Of a stretch of DNA of 12,553 bases, positions 1 through 7,375 are shown piece by piece (the first letter of the stretch is position 1; every line of letters starts with the position of its first letter). The notes below the pieces were generated by a model. The model was not told the DNA's origin and searched no databases. It saw only the letters and a list, made by a program, of their open reading frames with translations. This DNA comes from Candidatus Bathyarchaeota archaeon (GTDB lineage Archaea > Thermoproteota > Bathyarchaeia > Bathyarchaeales > Bathycorpusculaceae). Position numbers and translations under genes: made by a program. The stretch is taken from contig JAOZHM010000053.1 in the NCBI GenBank assembly GCA_026014845.1, forward strand, positions 1 to 12,553, written 5' to 3'.

Positions 1-2
1 GT

Positions 3-680
3 CCTCCGAGAGCTCTTTTCCCTAGGCTAGGTATATCAGGCGAAAAAGCCCGTGTCATTCTCTCAGAAAGGGGTATACCGCGCATAGCTTTAGCTTCATT
101 AGACGATCTATCCTCTTTGGACGACTTGCAGAATCTTCATCGCCGTTTTAGAAGACATGGCTGCATTACTCCTTTTGGGGTTTATGAAAGAGATACTGTG
201 CTTTTTCCTGAGAGAATTGATGGTAAGTATGTGATGCTCCATAGGCCTCGCGATTGGGTAGGTCCTGAGTACGGCACGGATCTTCCAAGCATTTGGATTG
301 CCTATTCTGAAAACCTCAAAGACTGGTATCACCACAAGATCGTAATGAGGCCGGAAAGAGAATGGGAGGCAGAAAAAATAGGCACCGGACCGCCGCCGAT
401 AAAGACCGAGAAAGGATGGCTCTTGATCTATCACGGGGTTAGTGCTGACCATAAGTACAGAGCGGGCGCTGCACTGTTGAACCTGCACGATCCTTCAAAG
501 GTTATTAGTCGTTTGTCACAGCCAATCCTGGAACCAGAGGAACATTATGAAAAAGTTGGCGACGTTCCAAACGTGGTGTTTCCTGAAGGGGCAGTGATAC
601 TTAACAATAGACTCTTCGTCTATTATGGGGCAGCTGACAAAGTTTGTTGCGTTGCCACCGGGGATTCGCACATGTTCTAG
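3..680 (+). CDS. GH130-family glycoside phosphorylase/hydrolase (5'-truncated by window edge)
   Basis: This is the C-terminal part (about 225 codons) of a glycosidase of family GH130. The family comprises five-bladed beta-propeller enzymes that phosphorolyse or hydrolyse beta-mannosides, typically in the cytoplasm. The frame is open from the left edge, so the true start lies outside the window; the in-frame TTG at 117 is internal. Visible family hallmarks are DTVLFPERIDGKYVMLHRP, then SIWIAYSENLKDW, then the glycine/proline segment IGTGPPPIKTEKGWLLIYHG, then PNVVFPEGAVI and the C-terminal blade VYYGAAD. The N-terminal blades, where the family's acidic catalytic residue lies, are missing, so phosphorylase and hydrolase cannot be separated. 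The protein stops (TAG) 12 residues after YYGAAD...CVAT, slightly earlier than I would expect for homologues. The first 35 or so codons look less like the family than the rest. No operon partner is visible; the next gene has its own promoter. Confidence 0.8.
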   Translation, partial: PPRALFPRLGISGEKARVILSERGIPRIALASLDDLSSLDDLQNLHRRFRRHGCITPFGVYERDTVLFPERIDGKYVMLHRPRDWVGPEYGTDLPSIWIAYSENLKDWYHHKIVMRPEREWEAEKIGTGPPPIKTEKGWLLIYHGVSADHKYRAGAALLNLHDPSKVISRLSQPILEPEEHYEKVGDVPNVVFPEGAVILNNRLFVYYGAADKVCCVATGDSHMF

Positions 681-774
681 CTCTTCTTAGTCTTGTTCAA
701 ACCGAATAAAGAGGGTGAACTGGGCGACAGAATAACGTAACAAAACAAAATTATAGGCAGATTGCAAATTGACT

Positions 775-903
775 TCATTTCCTCTCGTATAACATTGCCC
801 AAAAGCTCATCGCTAAGTTCTGGAAAAACTCTTTGGTGACTTCAACTTTCAACACTTCAGTCGCCCAAAAATACTCGTCTTCTATAAGCTCGCAGCCTTT
901 CAG
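775..903 (-). pseudogene. Possible remnant of a minus-strand coding sequence (unidentified)
   Basis: Reading the minus strand from 903 down to a TGA at 777-775 gives 42 sense codons containing CELIEDEYFWATEVLKVEV followed by a segment with FFQNLAMSFWAML and ending YERK. It is rich in Glu, Phe and Trp and has amphipathic helical spacing, which is unusual for random AT-rich DNA. It lacks an upstream start: in-frame stops occur at 906-904 and 915-913. It could be the decayed 3' end of a gene, or chance. I do not recognise a family. Confidence 0.2.
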
Positions 904-992
904 CTATATGGTTCAGTTCATTTTATCTGTTCTCTCTTTCAAAATTTTCCATCAGATTATAACTTAGAAGCATCATTTTACGCCAATGACAA

Positions 993-1002
993 GATATAAA
1001 AG
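993..1002 (+). promoter_or_regulatory. TATA box of the fused nucleotidyltransferase/CDP-alcohol phosphotransferase gene
   Basis: GATATAAAAG matches an archaeal TATA box, centred near 997. The usual spacing of about 26 bp puts transcription start near 1023. This argues against the TTG at 1008 and the ATG at 1014 as start codons, because both would lie upstream of the RNA start, and favours the ATG at 1041. Confidence 0.5.
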
Positions 1003-1040
1003 GGCTCTTGCCAATGCTATTTTGCATTGTTGAGTTTAAA

Positions 1041-2393
1041 ATGCATGAAGTAAACCATTCACCAGAAGCTCTAGTTTTGGCAGCGGGCGAGGGAAGTAGA
1101 CTAAGAAAATATGCAAGGCAGAAGGTTCTGAAACCCATTGCAGAAATCCCATTACTAGGTAGAATCCTTCGCAGCTTAAAAGAAGCTGGAATAAAAAAAG
1201 TTCACATTGTTGTAGGATACGAAGGACATAATGTACGAGAAGAAATTGGAGAAAGCTACTGTGGACTTGACATTAACTACATAACAGCACAAAACTGGGG
1301 AAAAGGAAACTTACACTCCTTCATGGCGGCGAAGGGGATGTTCCAAAAAGATTTCCTCTTATGCATGGGTGACCACATCTTTGACCCCGAAATTGTAAAA
1401 TCTCTCATGAATGTCAACGTTGATGACATCCTAGTTCTTGCTACAGACAAAACTAGCTATTCACACGACGACACAAAAGTACTAGAAGAAAACGACAAAA
1501 TCCTCAACATCGGGAAAAAAATAAACCCTTGGAACTGCGTAGATACAGGATTCTTCCTATGTTCACCCAAAATATTTGCCTATGGCAAAAAAGCTATGGA
1601 ACTAGGAGCATCAGAGCTTGCTGACTGCGTTCGACTCGTAGCCAAAGATGGATGTGCACAAGTCTCTGATGTAACTGGAAAATACTGGGTGGATGTAGAT
1701 ACGAAAAAAGATGTTGACCGAGCAAAAAAGTTGCGTGCTGTGCATTCCCAGAAAAAGCGTGGTGCATCAGACTTCGTGGCTCATTACGTTAATCGACCGA
1801 TAGAAAACAAAATCGTCTATCTGATTTCAGATTCTCCAATAACCCCAAATCAAGTTACGATACTCACGAACGTGTTAGCTTACATTGTAACTGCTCTGTT
1901 TCTTTTCGGTAATCTCTTAACTGCTGCGATTCTAACGTTCATAGTAGGCATAGTAGACGGCTTAGATGGAAAGCTAGCAAGGATACGTGGCTGCTCAACC
2001 AAACTGGGTCTTATGGAACACGTGTTTGACCTGCTGTATGAATTTTCGTGGTTCATAGCACTAGCCTTCTTTCTAAGCCAAAGCCAAGGTTCAATGCCAC
2101 TGGTCCTTACTATATGTTCTATAACGTTCATTGCGTTTTACAGATTCTGTTATGACCAGTTCGGAAGGGCTATGGGTGTCAGTCTAGACGTCTATGGGCC
2201 GTTTGAACGTGCTTTCCGCCGAGTGGCCGGTAGAAGGAACATCTACAATGTTTACATTCTAGTAGGAGTCATTCTAGGAGTACCACTTTACTCGCTTATC
2301 GGAATTCTGTTTCACTCCGCCCTAACAGCAGTGGTATACGCTTACAGAGCAATGGTGCACTTACATGCAGCTGATAAGACAAAACATAGTTAA
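1041..2393 (+). CDS. Bifunctional NTP-transferase / CDP-alcohol phosphotransferase (IPCT-DIPPS-like), membrane
   Basis: Two enzymes are fused in 450 residues. Residues 8-230 are a nucleotidyltransferase: LVLAAGEGSRL at 11-21, KP at 31-32, an MGDH acidic site near 109-112, and WVDVDTKKDVDRA near 216-228. This looks like a CTP:sugar- or inositol-phosphate cytidylyltransferase. Residues 250-445 are a membrane CDP-alcohol phosphatidyltransferase with about five or six hydrophobic helices and the signature D306-x2-D309-G-x2-A-R314. The closest known architecture is the fused inositol-1-phosphate cytidylyltransferase/di-myo-inositol-phosphate-phosphate synthase of Archaeoglobus and hyperthermophiles. 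The enzyme probably makes a CDP-activated polyol and transfers it to an alcohol acceptor; the substrate is unknown. The second half of the signature departs from consensus: G323-x3 is followed by His327 rather than Asp, then D330 and E334. I chose the start at 1041, not in-frame TTG 1008, because of the TATA position. The gene appears monocistronic. Confidence 0.82.
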   Translation: MHEVNHSPEALVLAAGEGSRLRKYARQKVLKPIAEIPLLGRILRSLKEAGIKKVHIVVGYEGHNVREEIGESYCGLDINYITAQNWGKGNLHSFMAAKGMFQKDFLLCMGDHIFDPEIVKSLMNVNVDDILVLATDKTSYSHDDTKVLEENDKILNIGKKINPWNCVDTGFFLCSPKIFAYGKKAMELGASELADCVRLVAKDGCAQVSDVTGKYWVDVDTKKDVDRAKKLRAVHSQKKRGASDFVAHYVNRPIENKIVYLISDSPITPNQVTILTNVLAYIVTALFLFGNLLTAAILTFIVGIVDGLDGKLARIRGCSTKLGLMEHVFDLLYEFSWFIALAFFLSQSQGSMPLVLTICSITFIAFYRFCYDQFGRAMGVSLDVYGPFERAFRRVAGRRNIYNVYILVGVILGVPLYSLIGILFHSALTAVVYAYRAMVHLHAADKTKHS

Positions 2394-2401
2394 CTCCTTC
2401 A

Positions 2402-2453
2402 CTCAGAAAGAATCTGAGAAAACCTCCGAAAATTTTTGTGTTAGTGGATTTTT
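2402..2453 (+). terminator. Candidate terminator after the fused nucleotidyltransferase gene
   Basis: A perfect 6-bp inverted repeat, CTCAGA (2402-2407) / TCTGAG (2413-2418) with a 5-nt loop, begins 8 nt after the stop codon. It is followed by two T5 tracts at 2433-2437 and 2449-2453. Archaeal termination depends mainly on U-tracts, so the T-runs are the more relevant part; the hairpin may also protect the 3' end. Confidence 0.4.
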
Positions 2454-2477
2454 AATCTCCTAGCCTATTTTCGACAG

Positions 2478-2574
2478 TTTTTATATATCATGTCAACATG
2501 AGATTCAAAGGCGTCGGAAAAACCAAATCAGATTTAGTACACCTCACAATCTACGTTAGATTACATCTTTTTTT
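2478..2574 (+). other. Candidate small-RNA unit or two-way terminator: TATA box, palindrome, T7 tract
   Basis: A strong TATA-like element, TTTTTATATATC, lies at 2478-2489. At typical spacing it would start a plus-strand RNA near 2511. About 40 nt further on is the perfect palindromic hairpin ATCTA-CGT-TAGAT (2549-2561), followed by TACATC and a run of seven T (2568-2574). The whole would be an RNA of about 64 nt. Alternatively, the same hairpin serves the minus-strand operon, whose last stop is at 2590, with a minus-strand T5 at 2522-2518. The in-frame ATG at 2498 lies before the predicted RNA start, so a peptide is unlikely. Confidence 0.3.
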
Positions 2575-2589
2575 GCATAAACTGACTGG

Positions 2590-2766
2590 TTACCTTCTTA
2601 TTCTATGATAAATGAATGCAATAATGTCGATAACAATTATTGCAACGAGAACAAGCAACGGACTGCCCAAAAACTTATCCACAAAAGGTTCTTCTTGCGC
2701 CCTGACACAATTGATAAACATAAACAAAAGAAACAGAATATACAACGATAATCTGATTTTCTTCAC
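2590..2766 (-). CDS. Small two-helix membrane protein at the end of the RNA polymerase operon (unknown function)
   Basis: This is a 58-residue protein with a GTG start (2766-2764) and TAA stop (2592-2590), 20 nt after nusA on the same strand. The N-terminus is basic (MKKIR) followed by a strongly hydrophobic stretch LSLYILFLLFMFI (residues 6-18) ending NCVRA-QEE, which looks like a signal peptide cut after VRA or an N-terminal anchor. A short polar linker (QEEPFVDKFLGS) precedes a second helix, residues 36-52 (PLLVLVAIIVIDIIAFI), and a basic tail YHRIRR. The pattern of positive start, helix, acidic linker, helix and positive tail is hard to get by chance. The frame upstream of GTG stays open into nusA, so the exact start is uncertain; no strong Shine-Dalgarno is visible. 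I do not recognise a family. Its position suggests co-transcription with rpoB-rpoA-rpl30e-nusA. Confidence 0.6.
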   Translation of the reverse strand: MKKIRLSLYILFLLFMFINCVRAQEEPFVDKFLGSPLLVLVAIIVIDIIAFIYHRIRR

Positions 2767-2786
2767 GTTCTTAATCTCTTGAAAAG

Positions 2787-3224
2787 TTAGGTTATGCTTA
2801 CATTTTCTATTTGAAAGTATCTCTTAGCCAAAAAGCGGAGGCGTTCAGCATTTCTCCCATTTTTCCCTATGGCAACGCCCTTATCCTTTGGATTAACCGT
2901 TACAACAGCCATTGTTTTCCCGTTAGGTCTCTCCGTTATGCGAATCTCCTTAACCATTGCTGGTTTTAAAGCGTTCTTAATGAATTGTGCAGGTGTTTCT
3001 GAATACTCGATTATTTCATGTTTTTTACCTGTCATTCTTTCCAACGTGTGTATGTTTCTTCCACCTCTTCCAATGGCCATCCCTATCTCACCTTCCTTGA
3101 CAACAAAAATCACACGGCTCTGTTCCTCATTGACTATGCAGTCTTTAACATTTGCCCCAGTTACGCTCTCAAACAATGATATATACCGCATTTCCTTGCT
3201 TGTGAACTTTATTCCGCTCGTCAT
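2787..3224 (-). CDS. nusA: Archaeal NusA-family transcription factor (two KH domains)
   Basis: This 145-residue RNA-binding protein consists of two tandem KH domains, the usual archaeal NusA form, which lacks the N-terminal polymerase-binding and S1 domains of bacterial NusA. The KH signature loops are IGRGGRNI (GRGG at 52-55) and IGKNGRNA (GKNG at 120-123). The family is tied to transcription elongation/termination and is almost always encoded beside RNA polymerase genes. The ATG overlaps the L30e stop as ATGA, and a GGAGG (3235-3231 region) sits about 6 nt upstream, so translation is probably coupled. In many archaea rps12 and rps7 follow; here a small membrane protein does. Confidence 0.93.
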   Translation of the reverse strand: MTSGIKFTSKEMRYISLFESVTGANVKDCIVNEEQSRVIFVVKEGEIGMAIGRGGRNIHTLERMTGKKHEIIEYSETPAQFIKNALKPAMVKEIRITERPNGKTMAVVTVNPKDKGVAIGKNGRNAERLRFLAKRYFQIENVSIT

Positions 3225-3556
3225 TCAGTTCCTCCGTAAGACTCCTCTGGCTCCGCCTTTTCTATTAACCTAAGAATTTCTGAGTCACCGGGCTCTTTTA
3301 TACTTAATGCTGAAACAATGAAGGGCTTGCCGCATACAGCAGCTAAGTCTATAGATGAACCCTTATAGATGATCAGTGGAACATTCGAAAGCTTACAATA
3401 GTATTCTATGTCTTCACATGTGTTTTTCGGACAGTTAGCCGCCGAAATTATCAGTTTGGCTTTTCCCGTTTTTGCGTTCTGTATGCTGGATTTCGCGCCG
3501 AAAGACACTTTGCCTGTTTTTACAACTGTTCTAATCGCCTTATCCACGTCTATCAT
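3221..3556 (-). CDS. rpl30e: Ribosomal protein L30e (eL30)
   Basis: This is a 111-residue L7Ae/L30e-fold protein of the large ribosomal subunit, expected to bind a kink-turn-like rRNA element. Family features are VVKTGKVSFGAKSSIQ near 11-26, the beta strand AKLIISAANCP (33-43), and a C-terminal half with VPLIIYKGSSIDLAAVCGKPF. Length is slightly above the usual 100 residues because of an acidic tail (EKAEPEESYGGTE). Its ATG overlaps the rpoA stop (ATGA), and its own stop overlaps nusA in the same way. An AGAGGG ribosome-binding site lies about 8 nt before the start. The rpoA-rpl30e-nusA order is the standard archaeal arrangement. Confidence 0.93.
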   Translation of the reverse strand: MIDVDKAIRTVVKTGKVSFGAKSSIQNAKTGKAKLIISAANCPKNTCEDIEYYCKLSNVPLIIYKGSSIDLAAVCGKPFIVSALSIKEPGDSEILRLIEKAEPEESYGGTE

Positions 3557-6500
3557 TTGTTTTCCCTCTTCAATTTAGATGTCGACATATATAATTCAAC
3601 TAGTCCCGTACCAATTGGTATGGATTGCCCTACTATTACGTTTTCGGTTACACCATCTAATGGGTCGCTTGCACCTTTCACAGATGCATCAACAATGTTT
3701 GGAACTGTTATCTCGAAAGCAGCTCTAGCCAAAACGCTTGATTTCTTGCCACTTATTCCATGCCTGCCTATCTGCTGCGGATTACCTGTAGATGTCATAA
3801 TATCCGCAACAAGCATCACGTGCCGGACGTCAACATCTAAACCTTGTTCCTCCAAAACGCTTTCAGCCTCATATATTAAAGCGTTCCTAGCTGCTTCTAT
3901 TCCAAGAGTCTTAGCTATTTCGTGAACGTTATTTGTTGTCGTTCGTGACGCCTCTACTGCAGAAATGTCCAAAACTTTAGGGAGGTTCGACCCATCAGTT
4001 CTTATGACCCATTCTCCACTTTCTTCCGTGACCAACACACGCTTTACCTTGGGCACACCTTTAATGTGAAAGGAGAAAACCTTGGGAAGTAACTTTTTGA
4101 GTTTTTCAGCTTTTTCCGGTTTTATGCGCACTCGGTTACCTCTTGCTTTTATGGTACAGTTCGGTATCTCCAACAGATTCTTCAATTCTTTGAGTGTTAC
4201 TCTTCTATCTTCCATCATTGTTTTGCTAAGTTCCACTAATATTTCTTCTCTTATGGGATCTTCATAAATCGCTTGTGCTAGATCTTCCAACGTCGTGTGA
4301 ATTATGTTCCGGGCGATTTCTGTCGCGGCTTCCTTGCTTTTTCTATATTTTTTAGTTAGGTATATCGTCATGATGGGGGTAGATGGCATTTTTCTTGCGT
4401 CAACAATTTCTATCAGCCTTGGCAGTCCCAGGGTTACGTTTTGCTCTCGAACTCCTGCATAGTGGAATGTTCTGAGAGTCATCTGTGTGCCAGGTTCACC
4501 TATTGACTGAGCTGCAACTATGCCCACTGCTTCACCTGGTTCCACTAAAGCACGCTTATAATGTTCAGCCGTTAATTTTATTGCTTTTTCCACACCAACT
4601 CTGGTTAGTTTTGCTTTTGCCAAAGCCTGCTTAAGCTCCTTGATGAGCGAAGGTGTGAGTTGGTCTTCAAATTCTTTTAAGCGTTCTTTAATGTATTCAG
4701 GTGATGCCAGTGTGCCCTTCTTCATTGCAATTTTTATCTGTTCAATTAGTCGGCTTACGTTCACGGCTTTTCCGTGGTCGCTTTTTGCTGGGTCGACGCC
4801 ATCTTCACCGTATTTGAATTGGATTATGTCTCCAGAAGAAGTCCTAACCGTATCATCATATTCCAAGCGCAGATGCTCTAATGCGTTAATCAATCTTCTT
4901 TGCATGTATCCACTTTGCTGTGTCCTGACGGCGGTGTCGACCAGGCCTTCTCTGCCACCCATGGCATGAAAGAAAAATTCAACTGAGTCAAGCCCTTTTT
5001 GATATGAGGAATAAACGAAACCTCTTGCTTTTGGGCTTGGATCACCGGGCTTGAAGTGGGGCAAGGCTCGGTCTCGATATCCACGCATTATCCTTTTTCC
5101 ACGTACTGCTTGTTGTCCAACGCACGCGCTCATCTGTCCAATGTTTAGATTTGATCCTCTAGCGCCAGTTCGTGTCATTACTATGCCTGAATTTTCAATG
5201 GTGAAGTCCTCGTCAGCTATTTTTCCAGATTGGTCCCTTGCTTTGGCTAATTCGTTCATCACGTATATTTCAAATGAATCTTCGATGGTTTGTCCCGGAA
5301 GCCTTTGTAAGGTGCCTTTACGGTATTTATCTATCAGTTCTTTTGTTCTCTTCTCAATTTTTTCCATGGTTTTTCTTATTTTGTTTTCAGCATTTGGGGA
5401 CAAAACCAGTTCGTCATATGAGTATGTGAAACCTCGCATAGTTATGAAAAGCTTCAACATACGGGTTATCTTATTTAGGAATTCGCGTCCAGCTTCTGAT
5501 CCATAGTCCTTTATTATCCTGTGGAGGAGGGTTTCCGACTGTTCAGCACCTATTGAGCGTCTATCTATGACGCCGCTTATGAGTTCACCGTTTTTGACTA
5601 CAACGTAGGCGTCGTAGGGGCAGTCTTCTTTCAGGCATTTGTCGCATCCTTGACAGATGTGCGCCTTCAAAACGTAGTTTAAATCTTTGGGCAAAAATAG
5701 GCTGAAAATCTGTTTGCCACTCCATAATGGTTGAGGCGTTTTGATTTTCGGCTTTGGTAATTGTCCGTCATATCCCGTTGTTATCAGTAGTCTGCTGACC
5801 TCATTTTTCGTTAGGTAATTTGATTTTTCCGTGAATAAGTATGAAGCTGTTATGAAGTCTCGAATTGCGCCTATTATTGGGCCTCCAAATCTTGGTGATA
5901 ATATTTGATCCTGAACCTGCATCAGTAGGCGTGCTTCTGTTTGTGCTTCTTGGCTTTGAGGTATGTGAAGGTTCATTTCATCTCCGTCGAAGTCGGCGTT
6001 ATAGGGTGGGCAAACACAAAGGTGTAAACGGAACGTTTTATACGGCAGAACACGTACACAATGAGCCATAATTGACATGCGGTGAAGCGAAGGCTGACGG
6101 TTGAATATGGCTGTGTCGCCGTTTTTGAGATGCCTTTCCACAATGAAGCCTGGCTCTATAGCTTCCGCAACCTTTTCTCTGTCAACAACGAATTCAAGTC
6201 TTATACGTTTACCATCAGGTCTAATAATGTAGAGTGCGCCAGGATATTCTTCAGGTCCATTTACTACGAGTTTACGCATTTCTTCGATGTTCCAATCCGT
6301 GATCTTTTCAGGCACTGATAACCGTATTGCAACTTCAAGCGGAACTCCAACCTCGTTTATGTCCAGGCTTGGATCAGGAGAAATCACTGTTCGTGCCGAA
6401 AAATCAACCCTTTTCCCTGAAAGGTTGCTTCTGAATCTTCCTTCTTTTCCCTTCAATCTTTGGCAGAGGGTCTTTAACGCTCTGCCTGAACGATGCCTTG

Positions 6501-7374
6501 CCGGAGGAATTCCTGAAGCTTCATTATTGAAGTATGTTGTTACGTGATACTGGAGAAGCTCTGACAAGTCTTGAATTATAAGCGTGGGTGCTCCAGCATC
6601 CATGTTTTCCCTTAACCTTTGATTGATGCGAATTATGTCCACCAGTTTGTGCGTTAGGTCGTCTTCTGAGCGTATACCTGATTCCAACGTAATTGACGGA
6701 CGGACATAGACTGGTGGAACTGGTAAAACCTGTAGAACCATCCATTCGGGATGTGCGGCTTCTGGATTAAAACCTAGGATTTCGAGGTCTTCGTCTGTCA
6801 TGCGTTCCAGTCTTTCTCGAACCATGCTTGGCGTCAACGGTTGCGACCCGCTCTCAGGGATTACCTCACTAAACTTTGTTGGCTTCTCAAAGGTTATTTT
6901 ATATTGATTTGCTCCACAGTGGGGACACTGTTTCCCTCGTATATCTTTTATTATCGCTTTGTAGACTTCGTTCGGAACCAAGCCCAAGAGGTCGCGTGCT
7001 CTATCAATTCTAGCTTGAACTTCACCTATCATATCATCTGAAAGCAATATGCGTCCACAGTTTCGACATGTTGCCTTTAGGAGCTTGTATATGATTTTCG
7101 TGAATGCAATGTGCGTTATTGGGACAGCCAGCTCAATGTGGCCGAAGTGACCTGGACAGCGGATAGCCGTATTACCGCATGTTTTGCACCTTTGCCTCGG
7201 CTCAAGGGTTCCAAGCCTACCATCCATCAATCCAGCAGTTATAGGGGCACCATCTTCATCATAGGTGTCGGGCGTTTGGATTTCCACAACTGAGAGTTTA
7301 CGTATATCCTGTGGTGAAAGCAAACCGAAACCGATTTGGTCAACAACATTATGGATTATTTCTTCTAAAGTCAT
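3553..7374 (-). CDS. rpoA: DNA-directed RNA polymerase subunit A, unsplit (A'+A'' fused)
   Basis: Largest catalytic subunit of archaeal RNA polymerase, 1273 residues, homologous to bacterial beta' and eukaryotic Rpb1. Features in order: clamp zinc site C63-x2-C66-x6-C73-x2-H76; second zinc site C103/C106 with C150/C153; FRSNLSGKRVDFSARTVISPD near 314-334; the catalytic magnesium loop NADFDGDEM with D461, D463 and D465; a Cys cluster C574-x2-C577-x2-C580-x4-C585; KPGDPSPKARGFV leading to the bridge-helix region (about 775-830); and the trigger loop GIVAAQSIGEPGTQMTLRTFHYAGV at 951-975. In most archaea the chain breaks between bridge helix and trigger loop, giving A' and A''. Here the frame runs through (about 880-945) with no stop or frameshift. 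The ATG follows the rpoB TAA by 1 nt, with AAGGAG about 10 nt upstream inside rpoB. Identity is very secure. Confidence 0.98.
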   Translation of the reverse strand: MTLEEIIHNVVDQIGFGLLSPQDIRKLSVVEIQTPDTYDEDGAPITAGLMDGRLGTLEPRQRCKTCGNTAIRCPGHFGHIELAVPITHIAFTKIIYKLLKATCRNCGRILLSDDMIGEVQARIDRARDLLGLVPNEVYKAIIKDIRGKQCPHCGANQYKITFEKPTKFSEVIPESGSQPLTPSMVRERLERMTDEDLEILGFNPEAAHPEWMVLQVLPVPPVYVRPSITLESGIRSEDDLTHKLVDIIRINQRLRENMDAGAPTLIIQDLSELLQYHVTTYFNNEASGIPPARHRSGRALKTLCQRLKGKEGRFRSNLSGKRVDFSARTVISPDPSLDINEVGVPLEVAIRLSVPEKITDWNIEEMRKLVVNGPEEYPGALYIIRPDGKRIRLEFVVDREKVAEAIEPGFIVERHLKNGDTAIFNRQPSLHRMSIMAHCVRVLPYKTFRLHLCVCPPYNADFDGDEMNLHIPQSQEAQTEARLLMQVQDQILSPRFGGPIIGAIRDFITASYLFTEKSNYLTKNEVSRLLITTGYDGQLPKPKIKTPQPLWSGKQIFSLFLPKDLNYVLKAHICQGCDKCLKEDCPYDAYVVVKNGELISGVIDRRSIGAEQSETLLHRIIKDYGSEAGREFLNKITRMLKLFITMRGFTYSYDELVLSPNAENKIRKTMEKIEKRTKELIDKYRKGTLQRLPGQTIEDSFEIYVMNELAKARDQSGKIADEDFTIENSGIVMTRTGARGSNLNIGQMSACVGQQAVRGKRIMRGYRDRALPHFKPGDPSPKARGFVYSSYQKGLDSVEFFFHAMGGREGLVDTAVRTQQSGYMQRRLINALEHLRLEYDDTVRTSSGDIIQFKYGEDGVDPAKSDHGKAVNVSRLIEQIKIAMKKGTLASPEYIKERLKEFEDQLTPSLIKELKQALAKAKLTRVGVEKAIKLTAEHYKRALVEPGEAVGIVAAQSIGEPGTQMTLRTFHYAGVREQNVTLGLPRLIEIVDARKMPSTPIMTIYLTKKYRKSKEAATEIARNIIHTTLEDLAQAIYEDPIREEILVELSKTMMEDRRVTLKELKNLLEIPNCTIKARGNRVRIKPEKAEKLKKLLPKVFSFHIKGVPKVKRVLVTEESGEWVIRTDGSNLPKVLDISAVEASRTTTNNVHEIAKTLGIEAARNALIYEAESVLEEQGLDVDVRHVMLVADIMTSTGNPQQIGRHGISGKKSSVLARAAFEITVPNIVDASVKGASDPLDGVTENVIVGQSIPIGTGLVELYMSTSKLKRENK

Positions 7375-7375
7375 G

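Larger units (their letters stand above)
681..1040. other. Intergenic region; a promoter and a possible gene remnant
   Basis: About 360 bp lie between the GH130 gene and the fused nucleotidyltransferase gene. I see no full-length gene here. The right end carries a TATA element for the downstream gene. On the minus strand at 775-903 there is a 43-codon open stretch that reads like protein but is closed upstream by stops; it is listed separately. Confidence 0.6.

Noticed and set aside
108..488. 126-codon minus-strand open frame over the GH130 gene
   Set aside because: It is a shadow frame. The opposite strand carries clear GH130 motifs across the whole interval.
2498..2611. 37-codon plus-strand frame starting at ATG 2498
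   Set aside because: It lies upstream of the RNA start predicted from the TATA box at 2478-2489, runs through a T7 tract and overlaps the better-supported minus-strand small membrane-protein gene.
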